The notes: a model not told the origin generated them from the letters alone. Counted from the stretch's first letter, positions 45,710-56,727 are shown. The stretch is DNA of 64,000 nucleotides from Papaver somniferum (GCF_003573695.1 NC_039360.1:121668336-121732335), one strand, 5' to 3'. Made by a program: numbers and translations.

Positions 45710-47940
45710 TATAGATGGTGGATTTTCGTCAAGGGCTAAAATCGTAAACTCATAATTATACGAAGATCTGATCCAGCAATCAAACGTGAGTATTGAGACA
45801 CGGGTCTCTCATCGAATTCTCAACGGAGAGTACTTTCTCTCAGAGTACATGTAGATATGTAGTCTCACGACTGGACAACGACATATCTCATGAATACTGA
45901 ATACTTTCAGTGATTATTTCTATATAGTATCACGAGATGGACGGCTCTTAGACAGCTTGCTCTGCTAGTATAGAGCGATAACGTCTTCAGGAACAAACAA
46001 CGAGTTTACCCTGGCTATATAAAGGATATGACTTACCGAAAAGCTCATATCGGGATAATTAATGCTCCTAGACAGCTTGTTCTGCTAGTATAGATCCACA
46101 AAGTTAATTATTCCTAATTAAGATTAATTATGCCGTGACATTCACTACTGAATTCCCAGAATAATCTATTATTGCTCCTATTCCATGGTCGAATCCACGA
46201 CTGGTCCCACGGAATGGAAATAAACAATTGTTGAATCCACGGCTTGATTTCATAGAATAGCAATAACTATATTATCTCATTACTCAGATTTGATGTTCGA
46301 ATCCACAACTGGTCTCATAAAATGGTAATAGATAAATCTTAATTACTCCGATTCTATGGTCGAATCTACAATCCCATGGAATGGTAATGCTCATTTTATT
46401 ATTCTGAATTCGTAGTCGAATCATCAGCTGATCCTATGAATTAATAATAAACATCTTATTACTCAGTTTTGTGAATTATTCTCCACTGAATTCCACAATT
46501 AGTAATAAATAATCAACAACCGGGCGTCTGAGCTACCTCTAAGTAAGCCGCGATTCAAATGGTGAAAGTGTATTCAACGACGATACACTAACAGTCACCG
46601 CACGAACGAGTATTTCAAAATACAACGAAACGATGAACCTATGCAAAATAGGGAAGAAAATAATAAATAATTAAAAATATTGACCAAGGTGTTGGTCAAT
46701 ATTTTGAATAAATGATTAAGCCAGCATTTAATCATTCTTCCACCAACAAATCGTCAACTCTTCAGGAGTTTTTCGTATTTGCTCACGTGAGCATATGGAC
46801 ACTACATGGTTGATCCACGATCCCATATCTCCCTCCTTCGTCCTATGGTTAAACTTCTGACAAACCATGAATTGATCATCAATTGATCAAATTAGGGTTT
46901 CTGAATCCAAGGGTCATCATTCCGGATTCCATCCTTAATAATTTTACGACGGCCTCGTGGTCATTAATTTTATTAATTATGCTCGGTTCAACGACCAGTA
47001 TTCTAATTAATATTTTTGGTACGCTGCCAATAATCCATCAGATGAGCAACACATGCTCAGACGATCAAATATTCAACAATTCATCACATGAGAAACACTT
47101 GCTCAGATGATAAATATTTACTCAAACCAAGGAATATTGGTTCAACAATCAATATTCAACGATCCATCGAATGAGCAATACTTTTCACTTCATCTTAAGA
47201 ACTATACCTCTGTCTCACGACATGTTCAACTCATGAGTTTCAGAACATCATGTTCAACTCAGCAACTACATGGACTCATCTTCCCATCAAACCACGAAGT
47301 CATCAATTGACTAACATACCACGAGACGTCAATCGTGTCACTTTGGGGGGGATGTCACTTAGGGTTTTGGTCTGGCAGTCTACGGCACGTGTGTTCAAAC
47401 ACACGATGGAATGTGAGCAATTCGTGCAATCAGTTGAAGGAATTCACGAGGTAGTGGGTGGAAAATTGACCAAGTCTCCATACGTTGAGCAACTGGTTTC
47501 AAACACGATCTCCACTTCCCCATTCCTTGATTCCATCAACTGTCACACTTCATGGGGTCATAGTGTCTAAAATTCCAGCAATATAAATAAGTCTCTGAAT
47601 CATGATTGAATCATCAGTATCATCAATCTCACGTCAAACTGACAACACGAGATCATCAACTTATCAATTGAGCAACTACTCTCAATTGAGCAATTTCAAT
47701 CATTCAGAGCTTATCATATTCAGAATTCACACACCCACAATCTTTGATTACCATTGATTCCACGTATTTCTCAGCTTCCCTCCTACAGATCAACCCATCC
47801 TCTCTTGTGACCGAATTTACTCTGGAACGGTCATTGTCTTGATTTAGGCCGGGGTACTACAGATTGATTTCTCGAATCTAAAGCACCCCTTTTGCAGCGG
47901 TGCGTCTGTGTGAGGTTTAACATTTCGCTCGGTTCGAGGA
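45710..47940 (+). repeat. 3' LTR of E1, internally deleted and 3'-truncated
   Basis: Starts TATAGATGGTGG (TGTAG in other copies). Collinear with the 5' LTR except that about 1.26 kb, including the GGCCGGCC repeats (about 34530-35780), is missing at 46686-46705. It stops at 47940 in TTCGAGGA, short of the expected end by about 80 bp. Confidence 0.88.
46674..46705. repeat. 12-bp inverted repeat at the LTR deletion junction
   Basis: Arms AAAATATTGACC and GGTCAATATTTT around the loop AAGGTGTT, exactly at the point where 1.26 kb is missing from the E1 3' LTR. The left arm is original LTR sequence; most of the right arm (GGTCAATA) is found on neither side of the deletion in the 5' LTR. Confidence 0.75.
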
Positions 47941-47951
47941 TTTTTAATGCA
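47941..47951. other. 11-bp filler at the E1/E2 junction
   Basis: TTTTTAATGCA between the truncated E1 LTR and the TCGTC repeat. The same word, TTTTTAATGCATC, occurs 60 bp away at 48002, so it is probably templated filler. The duplicated piece GTATTTTGAAATACTC next to it (47957-47988) points the same way. Confidence 0.6.
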
Positions 47952-48602
47952 TCGTCGTATTTTGAAATACTCGTATTTTGAAATACTCGTTCGTGCGGTG
48001 ATTTTTAATGCATCATCGTTGAGTACACTTACACCATTTGAGTCGGGGCTTACTCGGAGGTAGCTCAGACGCCCGTGCGTTGAATATTAATTACTAACCC
48101 ATGGAATTCTGCTGGGAAGAACCATAGATTGAAGTAACGAAATATTGCGAAAATATTTGAATATTTTCGGAAATTCAGTGGATGAATCCAAGAATTTAGG
48201 AATAATTAACTTATGGCTCTATAATAGCAGAGCAAGCTGTCTAGGAGCATTAATCATTATGACATGAGCTTGCTGGAGCTTCACATCCTTTATATAGTCA
48301 GAGAAAACTGTTGTTTGTATCCTGAAGACGTTATCGCTCTATACTAGCAGAGCAAGCTGTCTAGGAGCCGTCAATATCGTGATTCTATATAGAAATAATT
48401 ATTGAAGTGTGTAGTATTCATGACATATGTCGTTGTCCAGCCGAGAGACTACATATCTGCATGTACTCCAAGAGAAAGTATTCTCATTCAGAGGATTCGA
48501 TGAGAGACCCGTGTCTCAATAATCGCGTCTGATTGCTGGATCAGAAGTTCGTATAATAATGGGTTTACGATTTTAGCCTTTGTCGAAAATCCACCATCTA
48601 CA
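47952..48602 (-). repeat. Proximal part of the 3' LTR of E2
   Basis: Minus-strand LTR start TGTAGATGGTGG at 48602. Aligns with 59337-59982 of the 5' LTR. Continues at 33479 on the other side of E1. Confidence 0.88.
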
Positions 48603-48825
48603 AAAGTCTTCAAGAAGGAAACAGAGAAGAAGTCAATATTCTTGATGAGCAAAAAGCTCATCAAAATACAACATAACTACTCAATGTAACATCCTTATTG
48701 TAATATGGAAGGATGCTTATAATTCTCAAGAATCCTGTGTGTCTTGAGAAAGTAGTTGTTGTTATATTTCATTTTGTTTTAGAAATAATGATCATTAAAA
48801 TGTTGAGCCTTGCTCCAGTACTTTA
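48603..48825. repeat. 223-bp block identical in layout to the outer flank of E2
   Basis: Aligns without gaps with 59983-60205, which lies outside the E2 5' LTR; I count about 7 differences in 223 bases. In E1 the corresponding place has different sequence (about 45230-45700). So E2 carries here a copy of the DNA next to its other LTR. Confidence 0.8.
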
Positions 48826-49381
48826 AAGAATGACGATAGTACGAAGGAAAAAGTTTTTTTTTATATGTGGACTTGTGTCCAGTGATAAAATTTTGTTTAT
48901 GAGCTTTCATGTAAATCAAAACTTTATCCTATAATGTGTGAGCTTTCACAAAATTGAAATAAACCTTCGTTTTAAAGATGGATGACGATACGAAGGAAAA
49001 GAGTTTTTTTTTTATATATAAGATTATGGTTTGTCCATGAAAAATATATTTGCATACAAAACCGTGACATGCTTTCACGGAAAAAAGATTTATTTATTTT
49101 TTTGCATGAGTTATCACTCACAAAAGTAAAAACCTGAGTTATTGTTCATATATTTTCAAAACCCAGGTTTGATTTTGAGTAATGTTCAAAGTAAACAATT
49201 GTTTATGATAAAATAATGTTTTAGTTTTCAAAATTCCATGGTAAATCTTCACGCAGTGGAAATGTTTATGATTTTATGAAAAATCTGAGTTTCGTTCGTC
49301 TTTTGTAGTTTCGAAGGAACGAACGATTTTGAGGTGTTAACTCTTGCATTACTATCACTACTGTTAGTGGAATCGTAAAAG
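48826..49381 (+). other. E2 leader region upstream of the acidic gene
   Basis: Non-coding; aligns with E1 44382-45130 in reverse complement. Contains GAGCTTTCATG and CGATACGAAGGAAAA words twice each. No TATA box comparable with the E1 candidate, since that part is replaced by the 223-bp block. Confidence 0.5.
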
Positions 49382-49457
49382 GTAAGAGTTAAGAATTACC
49401 ATTTTTGCAGATGGATTTACTTGCACGTTGATAATTTTATGCTCCTGGTTTCAGAAA

Positions 49458-50042
49458 ATGTCAACTTCCAGCGGCAACGATTACGATTATTATTACTCCT
49501 CTTCTTCCTCCAGCTCTTCTGATGAGGATTCCAAAGATTCTGTAGCCAAATCGAAATCTAAGACAACTCATTATGATGGAGCGAAGCCTAGCATACCCTT
49601 GATTGATCAAAGGGTCACTTATGTTGAACTTATGAAGAGAAAGGCTGAAGATGACGAAGCAGAGAATCGTCAGCGCAGAAGGGATCAAACCCGGCGCCGA
49701 GTACAAGCGGCTGAGGAGAGACGTCGATTTGTAGATGGGGTACCCTCTGACTCTGATGCTGATGCTTCTGAAGAGGAAACTGCGTGGATGTTTACAGAGC
49801 GCAAGATCAAGCCTGACCGATATGAAAGAGAGTTCCGGAAGAGCATGAAGCAAATTGAAGCTGAAGCTGAAGCAGAAGAAGACTCGAACTCGGATGTTGA
49901 TCCTGATGCTCATCCAGACTTCATCGACGGTCCTGGCGCTGATTCCGATGAAGAGGAAGACAATGATGACAAATCTGATAACTCGGATGACAAGAAGGAC
50001 AACTATGACGACTCTGACAATTCAGATGAGTCTGACGAGTAG
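49458..50042 (+). CDS. Antisense acidic Ser/Asp/Glu-rich protein of E2
   Basis: 194-codon intact frame, opposite in direction to E2 pol. Start MSTSSGNDYDYYYSSSSS at 49458, three bases after a TTTCAG splice acceptor; the 5'-UTR intron is 49382-49454. Same order of regions as the E1 copy: Ser/Tyr-rich start with DEDSKDS, mixed-charge helix (DEAENRQRRRDQTRRRVQ), conserved RRFVDGVPSDSDADASEEE, KPDRYEREFRKSMKQIEAE, and a long acidic tail rich in Asp, Asn and Ser. The tail is about 30 residues longer than in E1. No known domain. The open frame in both copies, while pol has decayed, suggests either selection on the protein or shorter target size. Confidence 0.6.
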   Translation: MSTSSGNDYDYYYSSSSSSSSDEDSKDSVAKSKSKTTHYDGAKPSIPLIDQRVTYVELMKRKAEDDEAENRQRRRDQTRRRVQAAEERRRFVDGVPSDSDADASEEETAWMFTERKIKPDRYEREFRKSMKQIEAEAEAEEDSNSDVDPDAHPDFIDGPGADSDEEEDNDDKSDNSDDKKDNYDDSDNSDESDE

Positions 50043-50556
50043 ATTTACTTACATCCTCTTTTCTTTCTTAAACATTTGAACGTTCTTTAGCCTTCGTGGT
50101 AGGCATCTCGTTGATTACTTGAATAACTTAGAGTTAGGGTTTTCTTCTGAATAATAAACATTTCTATTAATATTGATTCCTTCTGATCGAATGAAATGGA
50201 CCAATGTCCATGCGCCTAAATTCATCATGATTTTTGATGATTTCCGTCTTGTGAGAAGTACCAGAACACGATTAAGAGACACATGACATGTACGAATCCG
50301 CGTGGCTATTCTCTGACTATGTCATTGTCAGTCCCCAGTGTGTTACTTCCCTCTGCGTCTTCAGTATTGATCTTGTTTGAAACTTAGGGTTTCCGTGAAG
50401 CCCTAACTGAATTGACTGTCCGCAGAAAATAAACATCCACCGTGTCTAATATATATCTTCAAGACTTTGAGTCTATCACCTACGTGAATATTTCTTCCAT
50501 TCCTGAGTCAGTTTCACCGTGCAGAGAAATTTTGATCATCATACCTTATTATCGCT
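50043..50556 (+). other. Spacer between the antisense genes of E2
   Basis: About 510 bp, aligns with E1 43246-43806 in reverse complement. No gene. Contains the words CAGTCCCCAGTGTGTTACTTCC and AATATATATCTTCAAGA shared with E1. Confidence 0.4.
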
Positions 50557-51544
50557 ATGTCGGGCAGTAGTATTTATTCTCAAGATGATCCTCAGTCGAA
50601 GCGTGAAATAGAAGTGTCTATCTCAGTAAGTTGTATACCCTTTTCATCTCTATATGATCGAGATTGTTGATCATAAGAAAACGATTTATTGCAGGATAAT
50701 GAGAAGAATCCTTCTTCTCATAATTCGAGGCTCAAGCGAACTGTTAGAGCTCCTGCCCAGTACAGGTCGGCTCATGCTGAGGCTGGATCGTCTGTAAGTA
50801 ATCTTACACCTTTCGAAGCTTCATCACGTTCAATTTTTGTAAAATTAAGCATTTCTCCATTTCGTCGTAGGCGAACGTTCGTGTCGTTGTTGATGCTAGA
50901 AGGAGGAGAAAATGGAAAGTCTGTGACCGTGGTTGAGGTTGAAGGCAGCAGCAACCGAGTTGTCGAAGACTCTGCAGAATCCGTGGAGGTTGAAGACAGG
51001 GTTCACGCTCGTGAATATCCAACGGCTGGACTTTTGTTTGAAGCTCCTTTGACCAATACTTCCCCAGACAATGAGGTAGTCGGTAGATTCGTCATTCCCA
51101 AGTGTCACACGCCCCCTTTATACCAATATCTGGAAAAGATATGGGCACATTGCTACGACCGAAGTATGGAAAGGTTTCTACCAACCCTTCTGACTACAAT
51201 TGCAGGTTTTCTACCGATCATTGAGGAGATGAACCAGATGCGTCTGCGAGATGTCAAGAATCAGGAATTACATAGGTAGGATGAGATGATTTCGAACTGC
51301 GAGACCTTGCGGTTTAATGTAGGATGGCTTCGTCATCGGCTTGAGATAATCAAGATTCATAAGGCGGAGGAGGCGGCTGACGCGATTTCTCTGACTACTG
51401 CTTTGCTCGAGGAGAAGAAGATGCTTGCTTTGGAATCGTCCAGGGTTAAGAAGGCGGTACAGGAGTTGAAGACGAAAACCAAAAGTTTCCAAAAGAAACT
51501 TGGTTGTTTACAGGGAATACCCATTGCTGGATGGTTTGCTCTGA
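50557..51544 (+). pseudogene. Antisense PEARLI-4-like gene of E2, decayed
   Basis: Exon 1 50557-50625 (MSGSSIYSQDDPQSKREIEV...), intron 50626-50694 (GTAAGT...TGCAG), exon 2 50695-50793 (SRLKRTVRAPAQYRSAHAE), intron 50794-50870 (GTAAGT...CGTAG), exon 3 from 50871. All four splice sites are canonical, unlike the E1 copy. Exon 3 has a one-base insertion at about 50900 relative to E1 (AGGAGGAGAAAATGG), a stop TAG where E1 has TGG (51277-51279), and further shifts before the end. The conserved blocks REYPTAGLLFEAPL, VIPKCH, LPIIEEMNQM, ISNCETLRFNVGWLRHRLEII are all readable. Confidence 0.65.
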
Positions 51545-51831
51545 GTGAGCATTTGTAATTGTTGTTTTTGAATAGGTTTAGGCTTATGGTTAGGTGGAAT
51601 AATTGATCATGATATGAAGGAATTTTTTTCATTTATGAAACGTTTAATGAACAAAGGAGCGTTAGCACGCTCTTTGGAGGAATGGAAAATTGCATTTTTG
51701 AAAATGCATGAAATGATGAAAATGTAATTGCTTTCATGAATCAGGCATAATAGGCTTTGAGCCATTTGCCATTGATTATATTCCCTTCCACTCGTCCATC
51801 CCATTATTTGCCATTGATTATTTGCCATTGA
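51545..51831. other. E2 spacer between antisense gene and integrase end
   Basis: No gene. Contains three or four copies of TTTGCCATTGATTA at 51764-51835, a local duplication at the integrase C-terminus coding end that is absent from E1. Confidence 0.5.
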
Positions 51832-53085
51832 TTATATTGCTAAGATCTTGTAGTACCCACTGGATACTGCCTTGATGACTACATATGGTCCCTCCCATTT
51901 CGTAGAGAATTTGTGAGCGGACATATCTTGTTGAATGTGCTTTGATGTCTTTAATACCAGATCTCCTACTTGAAATGTTCGAGGTCTTACCATTTTATTG
52001 TAGGCCATGAATATCCTTTGTTTGTAGGTTTCTATGTATTTTTCCACCTTAGCCCTCCTTGACTCGAGCATGTCTAGCTCAGCGATCCTTGACTTGGATA
52101 CTTCGGCCTCATCCCATTGCACTCCACTGGATGTTGCAATACTTGCTGAAGGAATTTTGATTTCTGCCGGAAGTATGGCGTCAGCTCCGTAGACTAGGGA
52201 ATATGGCGAAGTTCCGATCGAGCTCCTTGGTGCGGTTCGATAAGCCCATAGAGCCATAGGCAGTTGTTCATGCCACGTTTGAGGATTGTCATGAATTGTC
52301 CGACTGAGAATTCAGATCAAAGTTTTGTTAGTGCTCTCCGCTTGTCCGTTTCCTTGGGGATAATATGGTGTGGAGAAAACTTGTTTGATGTCGTATTCCT
52401 CGAGCAGTTCAGTCACATGTTTATTGGCGAAAGGAGTTCCATTATCAGTAACAATGTGTTTAGGTACACCGAATCTACATATTACATGCTCTTTGATGAA
52501 GGCTGCAATCGTGACTCTAGTGGTGCTTCGAAGAGGAATCGCTTCAACCCATTTGGTGAAATACTCAGTTGCAGTGATGATGTATTCATGCTGCTTTGAA
52601 GATGCTGGATTGATCTTCCCGATAATATCCAGTCCCCAGCTGTAGAATGGCCATGGACTGTTTACAGAATTCAACGGGAGACAAGGAGTGTGGATAAGAT
52701 TACCATGGATTTGGCATTGGTGGCACCTCTGAACATATGCAGCTGCATCGTCTTCCATGGTCGGCCAGTAATATTTCTCATGGACTTGAAGAAATAATTT
52801 TCTCTTTTCTTGATGTTCTCCATCGTGCATTTCCTTCAGAATTATTGAGATTTCATGTTCAGCTAAACATCTCAGTAAATTCCCACCAAAGCTTTTGCAG
52901 TATAAGATCCCGTCAAGAAAGACAAATCTCCTAGCTCTCTGAATGAGTTTGACTGCTTGCTTCTTTTCTGTTGGTAGTTCGTTGTCTCGGAGATGTTTGA
53001 TGTAAGGCTCCTTCCAGTCCCCAGTGTTGTGGACTGTCAAAACCTCTAAGTGATAGAGAGGTGTCTGACAATTGGGACAAGATCC
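51832..53085 (-). pseudogene. E2 integrase
   Basis: Minus strand. Zinc-binding N-terminus (MHDGEHQ...RCHQCQIHGN), core D in WGLDIIGKI, D in HIVTDNGTPF, E in GNGQAESTNKTL. The frame breaks near 52312 (a stop after NKTLI) and continues from 52257 with ALWAYRTAPRSSIGTSPYSLVYG, FQVGDLVLK and KWEGPYVVIKAVS. All catalytic residues are kept. The end is disturbed by the local duplication at 51764-51835, so the conserved CLKAYYA end is displaced. Confidence 0.85.
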
Positions 53086-54474
53086 TTATAGAGCCCTTGC
53101 TTGAGCTTCCATGGAAGGCCAGAAGTATCCTGCCCTCTGAAGCCTTCTGTAAAGTGTTATTACTAGTGTTTGTCCGCAAATTTCTTCATGTATGCGCTTG
53201 AGTTGTTCTTTTGCTTCGTCGTTTCCAAGGCACCGTGATAGGGATCCATCCGGGTTTCGGTAATACAGCGCTCCGTGAAGCAGGAAATAGTTCTTCAATT
53301 CTTTGAGGCTGATTTTTCCTTCTGAAATTGAGCTGCTCAATTCATGAATGATGGGTGCTCGCCAATCGTCTGTTGAAATGTCTTCGACTTGAGTGAGCCA
53401 GGTAGATGACACAGTACGCCTCTGTACAGTTATTGTTTTCTCTGCCCCTTCGAACTGCAGCTTAGAAGCAAGAGTTGCTAGGCAGTCAGCATGCCTATTG
53501 TTGGTCCGTCCAGTATGGACAATCGTGGCATCAGCAAAATGAGTTAATAGTCGCTGCGCTTCGGTTCGGAATGGAGCGAGCGTGATTTCCTTGAGAGAGT
53601 ATGCTCCATTCATATGATTGACCAGTAACTTTGAATCTCCTCTTATTTCAAGGTGTGTCGCTCCTGCTTGCTTGGCCAGGGACAATCCTAACAAGAAGGC
53701 TTCATATTTTGCTGAATTGTTGGTGCAATGGAAATCCAACTTAAACGAATGTGAGAAAACTTCACCAGATGGGGACACCAGCACTATGCATGCTCCTCCG
53801 GTGTCTTTGCTAGGGATGACGGATCCATCAAAGTATAGAAGCAATGTTTCTTGTTTGATAACTAAGATATCTAAAAATTCATCGGGTACATCTTCGTGTA
53901 ATGTTGTCGTATATTCTCTTGGAAAAGCAGCGAGCAAGTCTGCAACTGCTTGGCCTTTGATCGCTTTAGGCGGCATGCAAGCTATGTCAAATTCTGACAT
54001 CTGGAGTAGCCACTTCGTTGGTCTCCCTATCAAGGCTGGCTTTGATAGCAGGAATTTTATAGGATCAGCTTTGGAGACGAGCACGACCCCGTTGGACAGT
54101 AAATAGTGCCTGAACTTCTGGATTGCATGTACTAATGCTAGACATTCCATTTCAGCTTTTGGAAATCTTAGTTTAGCGTCTCTCATTGTGTGGCTGAAGT
54201 AGTAGATTGGTCGCTCGATGCCTTCGTCGTCTTCCTGAGCAAGGAGTGCTCCGATAGCAACGTCACTGGAGGCTGTGTAAAGAATCAGGGGTCGTCCATG
54301 TACTGGAGACTTCATGACACCAGGTGATAATAACATCTGTCGTATCTTATGGAAAGCTTCTTGTTGAACGGCTGTCCATGTGAAACTTGATCCTTTATTC
54401 AGTAGAGGGGTGAATGAGGCAATGAGTTGAGCCAATCCAGGAATAAATCGTCGAATATAATTTACCTTGCCCAT
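53086..54474 (-). pseudogene. E2 RT connection, RNase H and second RNase H
   Basis: A 462-codon open stretch: FMGKVNYIRRFIPGL, RNase H (LILYTASSDVAIGALLAQ, MECLALVHAIQKFRHY), then the archaeal-type RNase H with LLYFDGSV, LEIRGDSKLLVNHM and HTGRTNNRHADCLATLA. The catalytic Glu of the second domain is changed: NNSAKYEAF against NNSAEYEAF in E1, a G-to-A change in the codon (GAA to AAA). So this copy would be inactive in the second RNase H even though the frame is open. Confidence 0.85.
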
Positions 54475-55507
54475 AAAACTCTATAGTTTCTTCATGGTGC
54501 GTGGAGGAGGCATGGTGGTGATAGCTTTCGTCTTGTCCGGATCGACTTTGATTCCTTCGGCTGTGACTAGGAATCCTAAAAACTTTCCAGAGGAAACACC
54601 AAAAGCGCGCTTCAAAGGATTCATCTTTAATTTTTATTCTCCGCATCTCTCGAATACTTGTCTCAAGACTTCGAGGTGAGACGTTCGAGTCTTCGATTTT
54701 ACCACCACATCATCGACCTAGTCTTTCACTTGTTTGTGCATCATGTCGTGGAATATGGCAGTCATGGCTCGTTGATAAGTGTCACCTGCATTCTTTAATC
54801 CAAAGGGCATCACAGTGTAGTGGAAGTTCCCAATGGGAGTACGGAATGCAGTCTTGTTGGCGTCATGCTCATACATCTTGATCTTGTTGTATCCGCTGTA
54901 ACCATCCATGAATGAGAACATACCGTGGCCACTAGTTTGTCGACGAGCATATCAATGTTGGGTAGAGGAAAATCATCCTTTGGGCAACATTTAATCAGAT
55001 TCCTGAAATCGACGCAACATCTGATTTGACCATTTTTCTTCTTGACAGGAACAACATTTACCAGCCACGTTGGATGTTGAATAGGTTTGATGAATCCTGC
55101 TGCTAGTAGTTTCTGGATCTCGACTTTGATTTGCTCTTCGACTTCGTGCCTAAATTGCATAGGCGGTTGTTTGACAGCTTTGGAGCCAGAAACAATGTGC
55201 AGGTGGTGAGTGACCAGTTTGTCGTCTAGACCGGGCATTCTTCATACGTCCAGGCGAAGACATCTTGATATTCTTTCAACGGTTTTATCAACTTCGCCCG
55301 CTCCTCTGATGACAATGTTGAACTAATCAGGATCAGCTTTGGATCATCCTCAGTCCCAATATAGATTGTCTCGAGATAATCGGTGGTAGAGTCAGTGTCG
55401 TTTTGTAATTGTCGTGGGGCGTCCTGAACCTCTTCTTCAAGTGACGGTTTGTTCTGACATGATTCTTCAGGGTGGGGAGAATTTTCATCGTTCTCCCCGA
55501 TTAATTG
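54475..55507 (-). pseudogene. E2 reverse transcriptase
   Basis: Starts with QLIGEN directly after the protease-RT stop. An acidic linker is followed by the RT. Frameshift near 55240 (one A lost before MPGLDD), another near 54930 (between NIDMLVD and MFSFMDGYSGY). The catalytic YVDD has lost its Tyr to a stop (TAG, then VDD) at about 54718. Other stops at about 54645 and 54482. The blocks PTWLVNVVPVKKKNG, CCVDFRNL and FRTPIGNFHYTVMPFGLKNAG remain. Confidence 0.85.
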
Positions 55508-55510
55508 CTA
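55502..55510 (-). promoter_or_regulatory. Candidate readthrough stop between PR and RT (E2)
   Basis: TAG followed by CAATTA on the minus strand, in the codon position that is TAA CAATTA in E1. UAG-CAA-UUA is the exact leaky stop context known from tobacco mosaic virus. Upstream RRRED, downstream QLIGEN. Confidence 0.65.
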
Positions 55511-56727
55511 ATCTTCCCGTCGGCGATAAACGATCCTCCCCTCCGCATCACGGCTGGTTATGAAGTTTGATCCTGGAGTTAAAACCTAATCATTACGGCG
55601 TTTAACCGGTGTAGTAGATGACTTAATCTCCTTAGCATCTGAGGATGATGGCTTGTGAGGATCTTTTCGATAGCCTTCCAACATGGAAGCAGGATGCTGC
55701 AAACCTTTCTTGGAGGTTCCGGGATGCTCTTTTGAGATTCAAGGAACTCAGCATCGTAGACAGGAGCATAAGGAGATGACGAAGCTGGGATGCGAACGAT
55801 TTTGTTGTTGAGTAGTGCCTTCATGCATTGATGGTACGTGGAAGGGACCACCTTGTTATCATGGAGCCATGGGCGCGCAAGTATCATGTGATAGTCGGAC
55901 TCATGTTCGATCACATGGAACTTGACTTTTGACTGAATAGGACCTACCTTCAAATCGATGTATGCATACCCATATGTGTGGATCTGACTTCCTTCAAATC
56001 CTGTCATCAGAATAGCATGTCGGACAATCTTGTGCTGTGGGAATCTGGCCGTCTTGAGATCCTTCATAGTGACAATATTTGTAGAAGCACCTGTATCAAC
56101 GAGCGCTCTCTTAAATTCGTAGTCTCTGATGAAGCCAGTCACGTATAGGGCTCGATTGTGTCCTTCGTCTGCCATGCGGTCTTCTTCTCCAAAAGTGATG
56201 TTGTTGATTAAATGGTCAAACATCACGGGTGTTTCCTCAGCTGTTAGGCACGACGGAGTCAGAGGTATGTCTAACGATATCTGGTTGAGTGCAGCGAATG
56301 TACTCGTACGTTGATCTCTGGAGAAGTGCAGAAGCTCACATAAACTTTCGATCAGATGTGTAACTTCTTGGTCCACCGGATTTTCGTAAGTAGTGAAGTT
56401 GTTGGTTTGAGGGGTATCGTTGGCAGTAGCGCTGGGATGATCTACCACTTCTGTTCCCAGGAGTTTTGTCAATTCTACCATACAGTTGAAGATTTCATCG
56501 ATTGCCTTTTTCAATCGACTGATGCTCCTAGTCAGGACTTCTTGCCTCCATGAATATTCAGCCAATGAAGGGATTTCTCTATCGAACGCATCAATAGAGG
56601 GAAAAGGAGTAGTAAGGTAGGAGTGACGAATATTACCAGAGTCGTTCGGACGAACGTGAGGAATGTCTCCATTTGAAATACTCTGGTTAGGGTTTGGAGC
56701 TTCTGATGAAGACCTAAGACCAACCAT
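55511..56727 (-). pseudogene. E2 leader region and aspartic protease
   Basis: Starts MVGLRSSSEAPNPNQ at 56727. Leader of about 110 residues with a likely helix (RQEVLTRSISRLKKAIDEIF), then TTYENPVDQEVTHLIE, HFSRDQRTST, FGEEDRMADEGHNRALYVTG, protease ALVDTGASTNIV and HMILARPWLHDN (Gly of the usual LGRPW changed to Ala). Near the end a small deletion shifts the frame (about 55690). In the original frame another stop lies about 24 codons before the PR-RT stop, where E1 has CAA. As in E1, no capsid or zinc knuckle. Confidence 0.85.

Larger units (their letters stand above)
33480..47951 (+). mobile_element. Tat-like LTR retrotransposon E1 nested in E2
   Basis: Plus-strand element of the same family: 5' LTR, primer site, a single 4.9-kb pol frame with eight stops and no frameshift, two opposite-strand genes, 3' LTR. 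Flanked by TCGTC at 33475-33479 and 47952-47956, and the two outer sides join into one continuous E2 LTR. The last about 80 bp of the 3' LTR are lost and replaced by 11 bp. Younger than E2, into which it inserted. Confidence 0.88.

Noticed and set aside
33480..48602. Head-to-head or inverted duplication of one element
   Set aside because: The 5-bp repeats and continuity of the E2 LTR across E1 show nested insertion rather than an inverted duplication.
48603..49000. Polypurine tract at the 3' end of E2
   Set aside because: The bases before the E2 3' LTR are the 223-bp flank copy and have no purine run, in contrast to the weak AGCAGAGGACTTAA in E1.
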